64,000 nucleotides of DNA from Marisa cornuarietis (Eukaryota > Mollusca > Gastropoda > Architaenioglossa > Ampullariidae): contig SMMW01000077.1 of assembly GCA_004794655.1 (NCBI GenBank), forward strand, positions 744,001 through 808,000, written 5' to 3'. The translations under genes were made by a program, and so were the position numbers. Below, piece by piece: positions 1-12,115 of this stretch. The first letter of the stretch is position 1. Every line of letters begins with the position of its first letter. The notes beneath the pieces are model-generated. The model had not been told where the DNA came from. It saw only the letters and a program-made list of their open reading frames with translations, and did no database searches.

Positions 1-436
1 CCTTGAGGTAGGCGCTGGTAAATACTGGTACATACTGGTGGCCCCTTGAGGTGGGCACTGGTAAACACCGGTACATACTGGTGGCCCCTTGAGGTGGGCA
101 CTAGTAAATACCGGTACATGCTGGTTGCCCCTTGAGGTGGGCACTGGTAAACACCGGTACATACTGGTGGCCCCTTGAGGTGGGCACTAGTAAATACCGG
201 TACATGCTGGTTGTCCCTTGAGGTGGGCACTGGTAAACACCGGTACATACTGGTGGCCCCTTGAGGTGGGCACTGGTAAACAGCGGTACATACTGGTGGG
301 CCCTTGAGGTGGGCACTGGTAAACACCGGTACATACTGGTGGCCCCTTGAGGTGGGCACTGGTAAACACCGGTACATACTGGTGGGCCCTTGAGGTGAGC
401 ACTGGTAAATACTGGTACATACTGGTGGCCCCTTGA
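1..436. repeat. Minisatellite, 43-bp unit, about 10 copies
   Basis: Units start CCCCTTGAGGTGGGCACTGG and end CATACTGGTGG; CCTTGAG recurs at 1, 44, 87 and so on. The array continues off the left edge. Variation (CACTAG/CACTGG, GTTG/GTGG) alternates between units, suggesting a two-unit higher-order pattern at about 60-240. The - strand ORF across it is a repeat artefact. Confidence 0.97.
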
Positions 437-1986
437 CCTGTTGCACCTCATTTCTAAGCGCAGGTCCATCCTGCTGTGACGAAGGGAGTGTGCTGCTTCT
501 GATGGCAAGGATGAGGACAATAAAGAAAATAACTCGATGACTGACCCGGGAGTCACTTTCGATGACTAAACGCATTTGGTAGCGCTAGAGAATGAAGGTG
601 TGTAGACAGTTTCACTATGTTTGTAGCTGTCGGTTTGAAGACTGCTAGAGTTGCCAGAGACCTGTCTGACTCATACTTGTGAAGCCCGTGAAGGAGCGAC
701 ACGTGTCTTTAGGTTCCTGCAAGGAGCAAGTTCCAGACCAATGTATCACCACCCCTCAAAGTCGATGTCGCAGACGATATGAGCGTTACGATGCCAGCAT
801 GTGGCCCGAGCTTTTACCAAACACCTGGTATGTGAAGGTCGCCGATAGGTGTGCAGGTGAACTACATTTAAAGTATGATGTGAGATATATATAAATATAT
901 AAATAGATATATGTGGGTGGGTGTGACTAGAATAGTGTTTGCTGTGGCTATGCTGATATAAAAACTTGTGTATGGGGTATAGGTGGAGTGGAAAGTCTAG
1001 TGGGGTAATGGTGGAGTATTTTGGGATGTTTGTTTTTCCACGTGCATTGGTGCACATGGTTGATTTTGATGGCTAGCTGTGCGCGTGCACTGGTACACCT
1101 GGCCGTCTGGTGTGTGACCTTGATATTCTTGTGTGGCTTATGTGCATGTAGCTAGAGTTCGTGCGTGCATTTATGTGGTCCATCATGCCAAAGGATGGCA
1201 AAGGCTTCTTAGTTCAGAGATGTCTGTTTTCTGTCTGTCCAGGGCTCGATGTCCTTCTATGAGAAAGTCTGGGAGTAGTCTCTCTTTTTTACTTTTCTGA
1301 GCAAAATTCAACTTTCCTGTTGATGTCAAAAGCAAGACCATCATGCGAAAGTTTTAGGAGTGGTCTCGCTCGTGTCTCGCTCATGTCTCGCGTTGTCTCG
1401 CGCTGTCTTGCTGTTCGTCGATACGGCCTCCATCACCCATACAGGCACCTGGCTCAAGAGAGTGACGTGAGCTACTTGTCTCCCTTTATGGTCGCCATGC
1501 TCTTTCTTTGATATGGTGGGCGTGTGTTTGAGCAAGCTTTACGACACCTCAATCAAAACTCTCGTCTTTAATTTACGGCGGGCCAGCCATCGCACTCACC
1601 TCTGGTCTCCAGTTGTCAGGGACCGCCAAGGCGATATCACTCTCTTGACCCAGCAGACGTTGTTGAGGGACAGAGAATAAATAATTAAAGCCTGAACTTA
1701 AGCACAGAAAACAACAACTGGAGATTTCACTTCTGCGCAGTTACAGAGAACATTTATTTGTGGCAGTATTTATTTATCGCCCTCATTTTAAAAGTAGGAA
1801 TTTGGGGGGTGACGTCCTTTGAGGAATGATGGTGACGTACGTGTTTTCATCGGTTACGTGTGAAATGGTTAGTGGGTAATGCACGATGTGGGATATTGGT
1901 GGAGAGCTAGGGAGCATGATGTTGGTGACATGAACATGTAGTAGTCTTGCTGTTCACAGCTCCAGCGTATGAGTAGAACCGGGGCA
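437..1986. other. No gene recognised (5' flank)
   Basis: Unique-looking sequence with GT-rich stretches. Short ORFs have no recognisable similarity. Confidence 0.7.
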
Positions 1987-2512
1987 GTAGAGATGACTAG
2001 TGACATGTCAGTCTATGTTGAAACCCTGTTCCAAGCCAGTAAAGATGACTAGTGACATGTCAGTCTGTGTAGAAACCCTGTTCCAAGCCAGTAAAGATGA
2101 CTAGTGACATGTCAGTCTGTGTAGAAACCCTGTGCCAAGTCAGTAGAGATGACTAGTGACATGTCAGTCTATGTAGAATCCCAGTGCCAAGTCAGTAGAG
2201 ATGACTAGTGGCATGTCAGTCTGTGTAGAAACCCTGTGCCAAGTCAGTAGAGATGACTAGTGACATGTCAGTCTGTGTAGAAACCCTGTGCCAAGTCAGT
2301 AGAGATGACTAGTGGCATGTCAGTCTGTGTAGAAACCCTGTGCCAAGTCAGTAGAGATGACTAGTGGCATGTCAGTCTGTGTAGAAACCCTGTGCCAAGT
2401 CAGTAGAGATGACTAGTGGCATGTCAGTCTGTGTAGAAACCCAGTGCCAAGCCAGTAAAGATGACTAGTGACATGTCAGTCTGTGTAGAAACCCAAATGC
2501 CAGGCCAGCATG
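1987..2512. repeat. Minisatellite, 52-bp unit, about 10 copies
   Basis: Unit: AGAGATGACTAGTGACATGT followed by CAGTCTGTGTAGAAACCCTG and a short GCCAAGTCAGT part. End units vary more (CCAAGCCAGTAAAG) than the middle ones. Confidence 0.97.
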
Positions 2513-3009
2513 GATGGTCAGTGACGTTTATGGTTGCGCGCGTCTAATGCACGTCATCCATTGTAGTGACCAGCCATCCAGTCGCTGGAGACATGGATTC
2601 TTGACCTTTGACCCGGAACTCACAAGTGGGGGCTTTGATATTAATTTGCGTCTGTCTGTCTGTCTGTCTGTCCCGGCAGTCACAGATTCGGGGCCAGAGT
2701 TGTCCCCCCTCTACTGCCTTTTCGCATTTCTGGGGCTTGCAACACAATATTTTTAATGTGTTTATACTAGCCTCTAAAATTAGTAACATTTGATTTGTAA
2801 TTTTTGTAAATCATGTTGGCTACTGGTTGTCAGCGTGAGTGAAGGGACGTAACTAAGAGCTAACTGTGAGACTAATCTCCCTTTACTGTCTTTTTCCTCT
2901 GGTTTGTTCTGTTTCTCCACCTTTCTCAGATCCTACAAATCTTAAAATAAACCACTCTACCATATTTTGTATCAGGCTTCATAATTTATTTTGCTAATTT
3001 TTATTTAGC

Positions 3010-3250
3010 GTAGACAGCCATTAAATAATTGATGGCATCAAATAATTTAGCAATACGCCAATAATACCTCAAGTAATAAACCAAGTATTAGAAATACGTC
3101 GGTAATACGTCAAGTACTAAACACAGTGCTCGTAATAGGTCAGTAACTGGTCAAGTAATAAACGTAGTATTAGAAATACTTGGGTAATACAAGTAATAAA
3201 TCTGGTTCTAGAAATACGTCCAGTACTTAATTGAGTACCAAAGTTCGCCA
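3010..3250. repeat. Degenerate AT-rich tandem repeat
   Basis: Recurrent motifs AGTAATAAAC, AGAAATACGTC and GGTAATAC occur at irregular spacing of about 50 bp in an AT-rich stretch. Copies are strongly diverged. Confidence 0.6.
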
Positions 3251-4301
3251 GTAATGTGTGTTGAGGTGGTCGAGGGTCGGTCTAGCGTGCCGCCCCCTTG
3301 TCAGTACTTGCATTCCCGAGAAATGTTCACTGACATCCCTCTAATACGTCACGATATGCATCGACTGTCTTCTTCCCTTTCTTCACCATTCCTGTGAGAA
3401 GACAAGCTATCAGCAAGTATCTTACGAAGGCAGACCGAATAATGACAGTTTGAATGTTGGCCTGTCTGCGCGGTTTATCTGTAGGCAGTTCTCGCTGTTT
3501 GTCTGAGCGTGCGTCTCCTCTCTCTCTCTCTCTAACGAGTTTAGACTTTTGTCAATGGGGCAGACCGGTGTCTACTCAAATCCCCATAAGTGCGAATAGT
3601 CTGGCCGAGACTTGCCGAGGTTTGGCTGCGCTGCATGGCGTGTTTATTTGTCTCCAGTTGACGCCTTTACTGCTCGCATGGCATCTGGAGAGTATTTTGC
3701 AGACACAAGGGGAAGAGCGGTACCAAAACTGCCCGACACCTTGGCAAACTTTTTATTCTGATCTAGACGCCAGATTTTCAGCTGCAAATAAATCGAGGAT
3801 CAACTGCACTCAAAGCCCGATCTCAGAAAGCCTAAAAATAAAAAAAAGATGAAAGTTGTTCAACGAACATGGCAAGTTCTGACAGGAATGTAAAGTCGAT
3901 TTCTGTGTCTGGTCGCCATTGTCTCGACCCTTTGCCCTCACGGTCCGTGTTTATCCACAGCACATCGTCCGTCTTCATCCTGTACATGCGGGTCTTGTGA
4001 ATCCATTGCATGTCATCCGTCTTAGTCTATCCTACTGTGTCTGTCCTAACTCCATGGCACTTGGCCCGTCTCAGTCTCTCGCATGTCGTCCGTCTTGGTC
4101 CATCACAGGGTTTCCTCTGAACTCATCAAGCATGGTCCAAGCGATTAGTGATGGACACCCCTGGCCTGCATGATGGCAAGTGATGGAGAGCTGATGATGT
4201 TTGCAGTGCATTTGTCAGTACATGCAGTTCTCTCGAGATGTGATGGCCATCTTTGAATAAACAAAAGGTCAAATGTTAAAGCGAAAATGTCCCTTCCGTA
4301 T

Positions 4302-4358
4302 TTCTTTCTTTCTCTTTTCTTTCCTACTCTCTCTTTCTCTTTCTTTTTTCTTTTGCTT
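4302..4358. repeat. Polypyrimidine (CTTT-rich) tract
   Basis: Almost uninterrupted C/T run dominated by CTTT and TCTC. Confidence 0.85.
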
Positions 4359-4548
4359 AGCAGATGTGGGGGCACTTGATTGAGGGGCAGGGCATATTTT
4401 TGACAAGTGGGGCGATCCGTGTGACTCTCGTCTGACTGTCCGAGACCACGTGATGTTCGTCAGTTTGTCTGAGGCCAGCAGGACCCGGAGCAGTCGGTCG
4501 GAGGAGGAAGCGGGAGGCCTGAGGGACAGATCAGTTGCTTGGGACAGG

Positions 4549-5030
4549 TGTACAGTGTGACATGTCAGTGTGTACAGTGTAACATGTCAGTGTTACAGTG
4601 CGATATGTCAGTGTGTACAGTGTGACATGTCAGTGTATATAGTGTGACATGTCAGTGTGTACAGTGCGATATGCTAGTGTTGACAGTGTGACATGTCAGT
4701 GTGTATAGTGTGACGTGTCAGTGTGTACAGTGTGACATGCCAGTGTGTACAGTGTGACATGTCAGTGTGTATATTGTGACATGTCAGTGTATACAGTGTG
4801 ACATGTCAGTGTGTACAGTGTGACATGTCAGTGTGTACAGTGTAACATGTCAGTGTGTACAGTGCGATATGTCAGTGTGTACAGTGTGACATGCTAGTGT
4901 TGACAGTGTGACATGTCAGTGTGTATAGTGTGACGTGTCAGTGTGTACAGTGTAACATGCCAGTGTGTACAGTGTGACATGTCAGTGTGTGTAGTGCGAT
5001 ATGCCAGTGTGTACAGTGATACATGTCAGT
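4549..5030. repeat. Minisatellite, 22-bp unit, about 22 copies
   Basis: Unit AGTGTGACATGTCAGTGTGT plus AC. GACATGTC is itself palindromic. Variants GCGATATG and GACATGC recur at similar spacing (near 4600-4690 and 4860-4910), which indicates duplication of a multi-unit block. Confidence 0.95.
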
Positions 5031-6332
5031 CGGTCTTGGGGACAGAGACACATGTCGGTCTGGGGGTCAGTGTTACATCGATGGCCTCTATGGCCGATGA
5101 ATGTGTCGCGTGTCGGTTTGTATTAATCATCACAATTTTTACTTTAGAATTTTTTGCTCTTTCTTTCAGAGATAAACTATGATTAAATCGTAGAAGGAAG
5201 AAAATCCAGAGATTTGTTGAAACGTGAGTTTGGAGAAGAGACACTTTTAGAAAGGGAAACAAAGTGCCTTGTAAGGTGTGCTGCCCAGTCACAGGTTGCA
5301 GATGTCATAACATTAATTGTCCATAAGCACAGGAGGGGGCACAGCCACTTACTGTGTGCTAGTCATTATCCTCCCTCCACCCGCTATTCACAAAGATATG
5401 AAAAAACCAACTGATGCATGTAGAAGACAAATTGCAATTGTACTGCACAATACAACTAAATACTATTTGACTTCATTTTTAAAATATTTGCAATTATCCC
5501 AGTATTTTTATTAGAGTCGAGATGTATGTACTTTTAACTTTGTAAAACAAAATCACCAACAAGTTCAGATAAAAAAACTGTTTTATTTAAATCTGACTGG
5601 AGTATTGCCGTTTGCGTGGTTCAGTTGAAAACTAGATTTCTGTCCATTGTCAGCCCACATACAGCAGAAAACCAAAACTACCCCCCGACTATTTCTTTTA
5701 AAGCGAGAGGCAAACAAGCCCGCGTGTCCTTCTTGGATTTTCCCACTTTTACGATCGTATTTCATGAGGGGAACCTTAGTGGACTCTCAAGTGATCATAT
5801 TTGTCGCGGCTTACCGACCGACCGACACACCCGCTGCCCACCCTAGTCAGTTGGGAGACGAGCTCAGCTGGGAGGCTGCCCGGGTGTGTGGGTGGGACCG
5901 GGAAACTGCGCACCCAGGAGCAATAGGTATTTGATTTAACAGGAAAGTCCCAGTGAAGAACTTGGCAAGAGGATTGGCCACCGACTATCAAATGTTGTGC
6001 CCTAAACACAGTGAACCACTCGTATTTTGCTCCCTGTCGCACACTAGGCTATAGGAGAGCAGATAGCTACTTGTAATATAATGCGACAGCAGGGAGCTCG
6101 TTGATTATTGTTTATTCTGTACACTGAGGTCGACCTCCACTTTATTAATGTACAAATGGGGGAATCAGCAACTAGGCATGGCACCCGGGTTTTCCTCAGC
6201 TTTTATTCTAAAAAATAAAATTTTCTTCAAATGGCACGACACATCGTCATATGCCATCGACAACTGTGTCAAGGTATACAAGTTATCGCCAATTGTATCA
6301 GGTACAAATGTTCTTGTTGATTACATCTGAAC
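5031..6332. other. No gene recognised (between two minisatellites)
   Basis: Mixed unique sequence. Overlapping short ORFs on both strands near 5600-6040 show no domain or splice logic. Confidence 0.65.
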
Positions 6333-7275
6333 ATACCTGTTACTGTCCACTGTGTCATTGTCCACTGTGTCACAACATACATGTTTTTGTCCATTGTGTC
6401 ACAACATACATGTTACTGTCAACTCTGTCACAACATACATGTCACTGTCCACTGTGTCATTGTCCACTGTGTCACAACATACATGTTACTGTCCACTGTG
6501 TCACAACATGTTACTGTCCATTGTGTCATTGTCCACTGTGTCACAACATACATGTCACTGTCCACTGTGTCATTGTCCATTGTGTCACAACATACATGTT
6601 ACTGTCCATTGTGTCACAACATACATGTTACTGTCCACTCTGTCACAACATACATGTCACTGTCCACTGTGTCATTGTCCACTGTGTCACAACATACATG
6701 TCACTGTCCACTGTGTCATTGTCCACTCTGTCACAACATACATGTCACTGTCCACTGTGTCATTGTCCACTGTGTCACAACATACATGTTACTGTCCACT
6801 GTGTCACAACATGTTACTGTCCATTGTGTCACAACATGTTACTGTCCATTGTGTCATTGTCCACTGTGTCACAACATACATGTCACTGTCCACTGTGTCA
6901 TTGTCCATTGTGTCACAACATACATGTTACTGTCCACTGTGTCACAACATGTTACTGTCCATTGTGTCACAACATACATGTTACTGTCCACTGTGTCATT
7001 GTCCACTGTGTCACAACATACATGATAGTGTCCACTGTGTCATTGTCCACTGTGTCACAACATACATGTTACTGTCCACTGTGTCATTGTCCATTGTGTC
7101 ACAACATACATGTTACTGTCCACTGTGTCACAACATGTTACTGTCCATTGTGTCACAACATACATGTTAGTGTCAACTGTGTCAGAGCACACTTGTTATA
7201 GTCAAGTGTGTCACAACATACATGTTAGTGTCAACTGTGTCAGAGCACACTTGTTATAGTCAAGTGTGTCAAGAC
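6333..7275. repeat. Composite minisatellite, 29-bp and 15-bp units
   Basis: Built from ACTGTCCACTGTGTCACAAC + ATACATGTT and a short CATTGTCCACTGTGT insert in varying order. It reads as open in several + frames because unit combinations rarely create stops; the resulting Cys/His-rich peptides are not considered real. The right end (7170-7275) carries diverged copies. Confidence 0.95.
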
Positions 7276-8526
7276 TCATACATTATTGTCGACTACATGT
7301 CTCCCGGGTAACGGAATCCTATTGTACTGCAGGAATTAGAAATAAGCCAAAGCTGTGTCAACAGTTTGACTAACTGTAGGTTTGTGTGTCGTCTGGCAGC
7401 CTGTCACTAACATGTTAGGAGAACACAGACTTACTAGATGCGATCTTCCCTGCTGTCTGCTGGACATGACACGCTGGTAAAATCTTGTTTCCTCTTATCT
7501 TACTTTCACTATTTCACCAATTTATCTTTAGTGCGACAAAGATGCTACAACATTCCCGTAGAATACTCTCGCCATTGTCATCTTCTGGTCTGGAAAGGCG
7601 GCCGGCGGGTAGGAGGGTAGGAGGCCCCAGGGTGACTCACCAACTGAAGGTGTTGAAGGAATATGTTTCTTGGACATCAGTCAAAATGCGATGCCAGGAA
7701 CCTGTACCATCCACAAAAACATGCCCTTTTCTCTACCACCATAACTACTACCACAGCTCCCACCACAGCCACCGCCACTACACCCACCCGCCACCACGAC
7801 AACCACCACCTGCCAATTAAGAAGGCGATCAACATTCCTGAAGTCTCTTTCCGGGGTAGTTGAAAGCCAAGAGCAGCAAGCCCCCGCCTGGCCGACTGAT
7901 GGTCGCTGAGATCATGAAAATCTCTCGGCGTCCAGGAAGTCTGGATACAAGGAGGGCGAGCAGCACTAAGGGGCACTGATGCCCGCTAAATTGAAAAAAA
8001 GGAATGTTTTTGGAGGGTAGAAGGAAAATACTACAGTAACGTGCTTCACTCACATGCAGTGGAACCTTCAATGTGCACAACATCGTTTGTTCCCAAGCAA
8101 AAGGTCGTTCACCTGAATCTACCAAGTCCTCATTGACCTTTGCACTCTAAACCACTCTAACCCTGCGCACTTTGAAAATGTGTTTGAGAGTGTAGACTGT
8201 AGAAATATGTTCCCACACACTGGGGAAAATGTGTATACACGTGGATGTATTTAAATCTGTACGAAGTGTGTTCTTATTGGTCAGTTTTGTGTCGTGTTGG
8301 TAACAGAAAAGCTTTGGTTCAGAGCAAAATTACTCCACGTGACCAACAGTCGTCCGAGGGGCGCATTACTCTTTGATCTCGGTTTGAAGGAAGAGTTGAC
8401 AGAGTTATCTTATCATCGCTTTTGTTCTAAATTCATTTGTGTGTCACGGCGTTTTCTGTTACTTCTTGGAATTCTTTTCGATCGTCGTCATGGCGACACA
8501 AATCAGACGCCCTTTGACCTTTGGAG

Positions 8527-8815
8527 GCAAGCGGATGGCCGAGTGGTTAGAGCGCTGGCGTCCGAACCGAGAGCGCGCTGGTTCAATTCCCGATAAGCGC
8601 AGCAAACTTCCCCCCCCCCCCAGTCGACCCAGCTTGACGGGAATGGGTACCTGACTCCATAGAGGGTTGGGGAAGGTAAGGCAGCGAGGGAGAGGAGATT
8701 GGCACCACCCTCATGTAAATGCTGGCCCCGAGAAAAGTGGGGTCTCTAACACCTCACTCCCCTACCACCTGAAAAGGTTATGGGATGACCTTTACCTTAC
8801 CTTTACCTTTACAAC
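8527..8815 (+). mobile_element. tRNA-derived SINE
   Basis: The head has an RNA polymerase III A box (TGGCCGAGTGGTTAGAGCG) and a B box (GGTTCAATTCC) with Leu/Ser-tRNA-like spacing. It is followed by a tRNA-unrelated body (a C-run near 8613, then GACGGGAATGGGTACCTGACT, then CTGGCCCCGAGAAAAGTGGGG). The 3' end is a short (ACCTTT/ACCTT)n tail at about 8788-8812. Boundaries are approximate and no target duplication is obvious. Confidence 0.8.
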
Positions 8816-10314
8816 GGTTTTGCGTGGCTTGTGCTTTGTCTACGAAATGATGATGTGGTCACCAGTGACATCACTGGCTTCGCTTGGAAAGTTTTCTGGG
8901 GCAAGAAGAACTGGATTGACTAAGTTCATTTTTTGCGAGACAAGTGAGGAACTCACAAAGCATTTCTCGACATAGTTGAGAGTGCGAAGCTGTGTTCACT
9001 TGGCTGAATGTTTGTTGTCAACACCAACACCAACACCAGGCTGTGAGACAGCAGTCTGAGCGCAGCTCACTGTAGGTCTCCGCCATCATAGGTGTAGTCA
9101 GTCCTTTAGAGTGATCAGAAGCTGAACAGCACGGAGTAAGGTCGCTGATGGGATGTCCCACAGACAGCACTGAGCAGTGCCTTAGGGAGCAGCCAGGGAA
9201 GACAAGCTTGTGAGGTGTGGCATCATTCAGGGTGGGAAACAGGAAGCAGCTGCCAATAGGTCAAAGTCGGACACTTAAAACTGTCTTAAATTTTCTCTAC
9301 AAGCTCTAGTCTAGGTTATCTCGCAAACAACCCCGTCTGTCTGGCAAAATTTTCTTCCTTCTTTCTTCCCTTTTCTGCAATATCGCTTCCTCCCTCATAC
9401 CTACCCTGCCCACACCACCACACCCATCATTCGCACGCCGTCCCCACAAATCGGGTAGCCGTGTGTGTGTGTGTGTTGTACAGTAATGCCCAACCAGGCA
9501 ACCCGTCAATCCAACAAACAATCTTGATTTACAAACACCAGCTTGTGAGCGATTGTACACCCTGGAAACTGTTCGCCCCTGTGACAGTTAACACTTGAGC
9601 TCAGTGAACGTGGGTACAGTTACAACGAGCGTCAAGAGAGAGACTACATGCACTCCCAGACTGCTCTGCGCCAGTCCTCAGTTTTTCTTTTCTTTCTTTA
9701 TTTGGGACAAGGCCTGAGTACCTCTCTGAGTTGTCCCCTCCTTCTGTTCTCCCCCACTGCAAATAGCAACGGCTCCTTCCACAGGCGAGTGAGACTGCGG
9801 CAAGCATGTCAAGCCTGCAGACATGAAGCAATTGGTCAGTCTGCTGGCTCGCGTCTCATAACTAATATTTATCCTCCTCCTGTGTCGGTGTTGACCGTGC
9901 TGATCGCACCAGGCGGCTGGCTTTGTTTCCACGATGACCGTTCTTTAGCGGCCGGTGTTGCCATCTTGCTCGCCCTTTCCGCCGTCGTCCGCAGCTCTTT
10001 ACTTCACCCTCTACAGCCCTCTTCACCCTCTACAGCCCTCTTCAACCTCTCTAGGTCTCCACAGCTTATCGTGTTCACAGCTCGGTGCTGGGTGGACATA
10101 TGCACGTAACACCCCGCATGGCTTGTACTCGTTGCCTCTGTGTGTCTGCCTTTCTCTCTCTCTGTCTTTCACCCACACCCTCTCGTTCACTACCAATAAA
10201 CATATACACGAAGAAGCACACATTTTGTATGCATATACACACGTGCGCGCTCACGTGCACACACATATGCACATATGAACAAACACACACGTTGCACTTA
10301 CGAACAAATACATA

Positions 10315-10328
10315 CGCACGCACGCACG

Positions 10329-10360
<32 letters not shown>

Positions 10361-10362
10361 CA
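10315..10362. repeat. (AC)n/(ACGC)n microsatellite at LINE copy 1 5' end
   Basis: (ACGC) then (AC)n, ending directly where the LINE coding begins. Confidence 0.95.
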
Positions 10363-12075
10363 ATTCGCCCAATCCACAAAAAAGGTGATCCGGACGTCTT
10401 GGACAATTACAGAGGAATAACTTTGTTAAACATCTGCAGGATAATTTATACTAAACAAAAGATTAAATACATGGATAGACGAGAATGATAAGATTCTTGA
10501 AATCCAAGCAAGATTTTGCAAAAATTCACAATGTACCAATGTTTCACATTATTTGCAATTGCCCAGAAACAACTTGTTAACCTCAAGAAATTACACGTTT
10601 TTACACGCGTTTATTGATTTTAAAAAAAGATTTCATTTAGTCACAAGAAAAACACTTTGGAGGACCATAGAGTAAAAAGGGGTAGAATGTATTATTTTAT
10701 TAATGGCATGTATAACCTTGCAAAAGCTAAGGTAAGGATTGGAGAGGACATGAACGAGTCATTTTTATGGCCCAGGGGGTTAAAACAGAGTAACGTTTGT
10801 AGCCCTGTTTATTTTTCTTTATATGAGTTAGCTATTGACATTATAGCGGCAAACATAGTGTTTAGCTTCATCCTGAAATTATTGAAATTTTTATTTTACT
10901 TTTTTAAAATGATGAACGTTAATCTCTGATACTGTCAATGGTTTTCAGAATCAACTAAATCTCTTTAAATGTATTGAATAATTTAGGTTTAATATCTAAC
11001 TAAGATAAATCTAATATTGTTATATTTTGGAATGAGGGCTCTTTATCTACTCATGAGAAATGGCTGGATGACGACCAGGGTTGCTAATATTCACAAGTAT
11101 CTTGGTATTTATCTATTTACTCGTCTTTTTCTACCGCTTTAAAAAAATGCCCAGTAAATATAAAAAAGGAATTATTTGGAATACTTTGGGTGCTTTCGTG
11201 CGACAGCGATTACTCCCCAAATGTATTTTTAAAATTATTTGATGTGCAAATACAATCCATGATGACTCACACTTCTGAAGTATTGGGCATTGTTGCAAAT
11301 TTGAATTTCATCGAAACAGTCCGTTTGTTTGCTCTAAAATGATTTCTACAAGTACCAATACAAACCTCAAACAGATTAGTTACGGCGAGACGCCAGGACA
11401 CCCCTTATTTATCAATATCTTTGTAAAAACTATTAAGTACTGGTAATGTCTTTTAAGCATGCCCCTAATCAGACTACCTAGCAAAGCATACAATATGTTG
11501 TTACATATCCATCATCAAAACAGTGACGTGGGCTTCTTCTGTGTATTTTCTGTTGTTTAATTATGGTTTGGGACATGTCTGGCAGAGCCAAGGGGTTGGA
11601 GATCCAGGTCTCTTTGTTTCTGCTTTTAAAAGGAGGCTTGAGGATTGTTATCAACAAGATTGTCGATCAGAAATTATGTCCAAAATACGCTATAAATTCT
11701 ATCGATCTTTTAAATCGTCTTTTATTTTTGCTTGCCCGGCATATACTAGTCTCCGAGAAAAATTCATAGCCATTTGTTTCGTAGATGACCATTTAGTTTC
11801 AAACTAGCATTAAGCACTACAAAGGCTAAAATCCTGTTCAACATACCGCTATTTGTTTTTAAGGCATTTCAAATTGGTATGAAGGTTTCTTGAATAAGAG
11901 TATTGTCTGCTGGTTTGTAAGATAGTGTGTTAATGTCATTGTTGTCAGATTGTATGTGTATTTATTGTTGTTTGTATTCGTGACTTAAAGTCTTATCTAT
12001 TTACGTACCTGTAAAATCACCTACCCCTTCAAATCAGCCGATGGCATAATCAATAAAGTTCTTTCTTATTGTTCT
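10363..12075 (+). mobile_element. Decayed non-LTR retrotransposon (LINE), copy 1
   Basis: Read on the + strand, the sequence directly after a (CA)n tract encodes a degraded reverse transcriptase: PIHKKGD and NYRGITLLNIC near 10363-10440, then AFIDFKKRFHLVTRKTLW near 10600-10665, then GMYNLAKAKV and RGLKQSNVCSPVYFSL near 10700-10825. The C-terminal part near 11620-11730 (RRLEDCYQQDC, FYRSFKSS) matches the equivalent part of copy 2. It is dead: frameshifts and stops interrupt it, the catalytic Asp of the AFD box reads His, and the FADD box region is gone. It is 5'-truncated inside the RT. The 3' end contains CAATAAAG near 12050 and is followed by CT-rich then ACAC/ACGC DNA. Confidence 0.85.
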
Positions 12076-12115
12076 TCTTTCTCCTTCTTCTTCTTCTTTA
12101 CACACGCACGCACGT

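Noticed and set aside
6251..7201. 316-aa + strand ORF and two overlapping ORFs with Cys/His-rich repeats
   Set aside because: They are translations of the 29/15-bp minisatellite in three frames. No start context, signal peptide or similarity, and the pattern follows DNA units.
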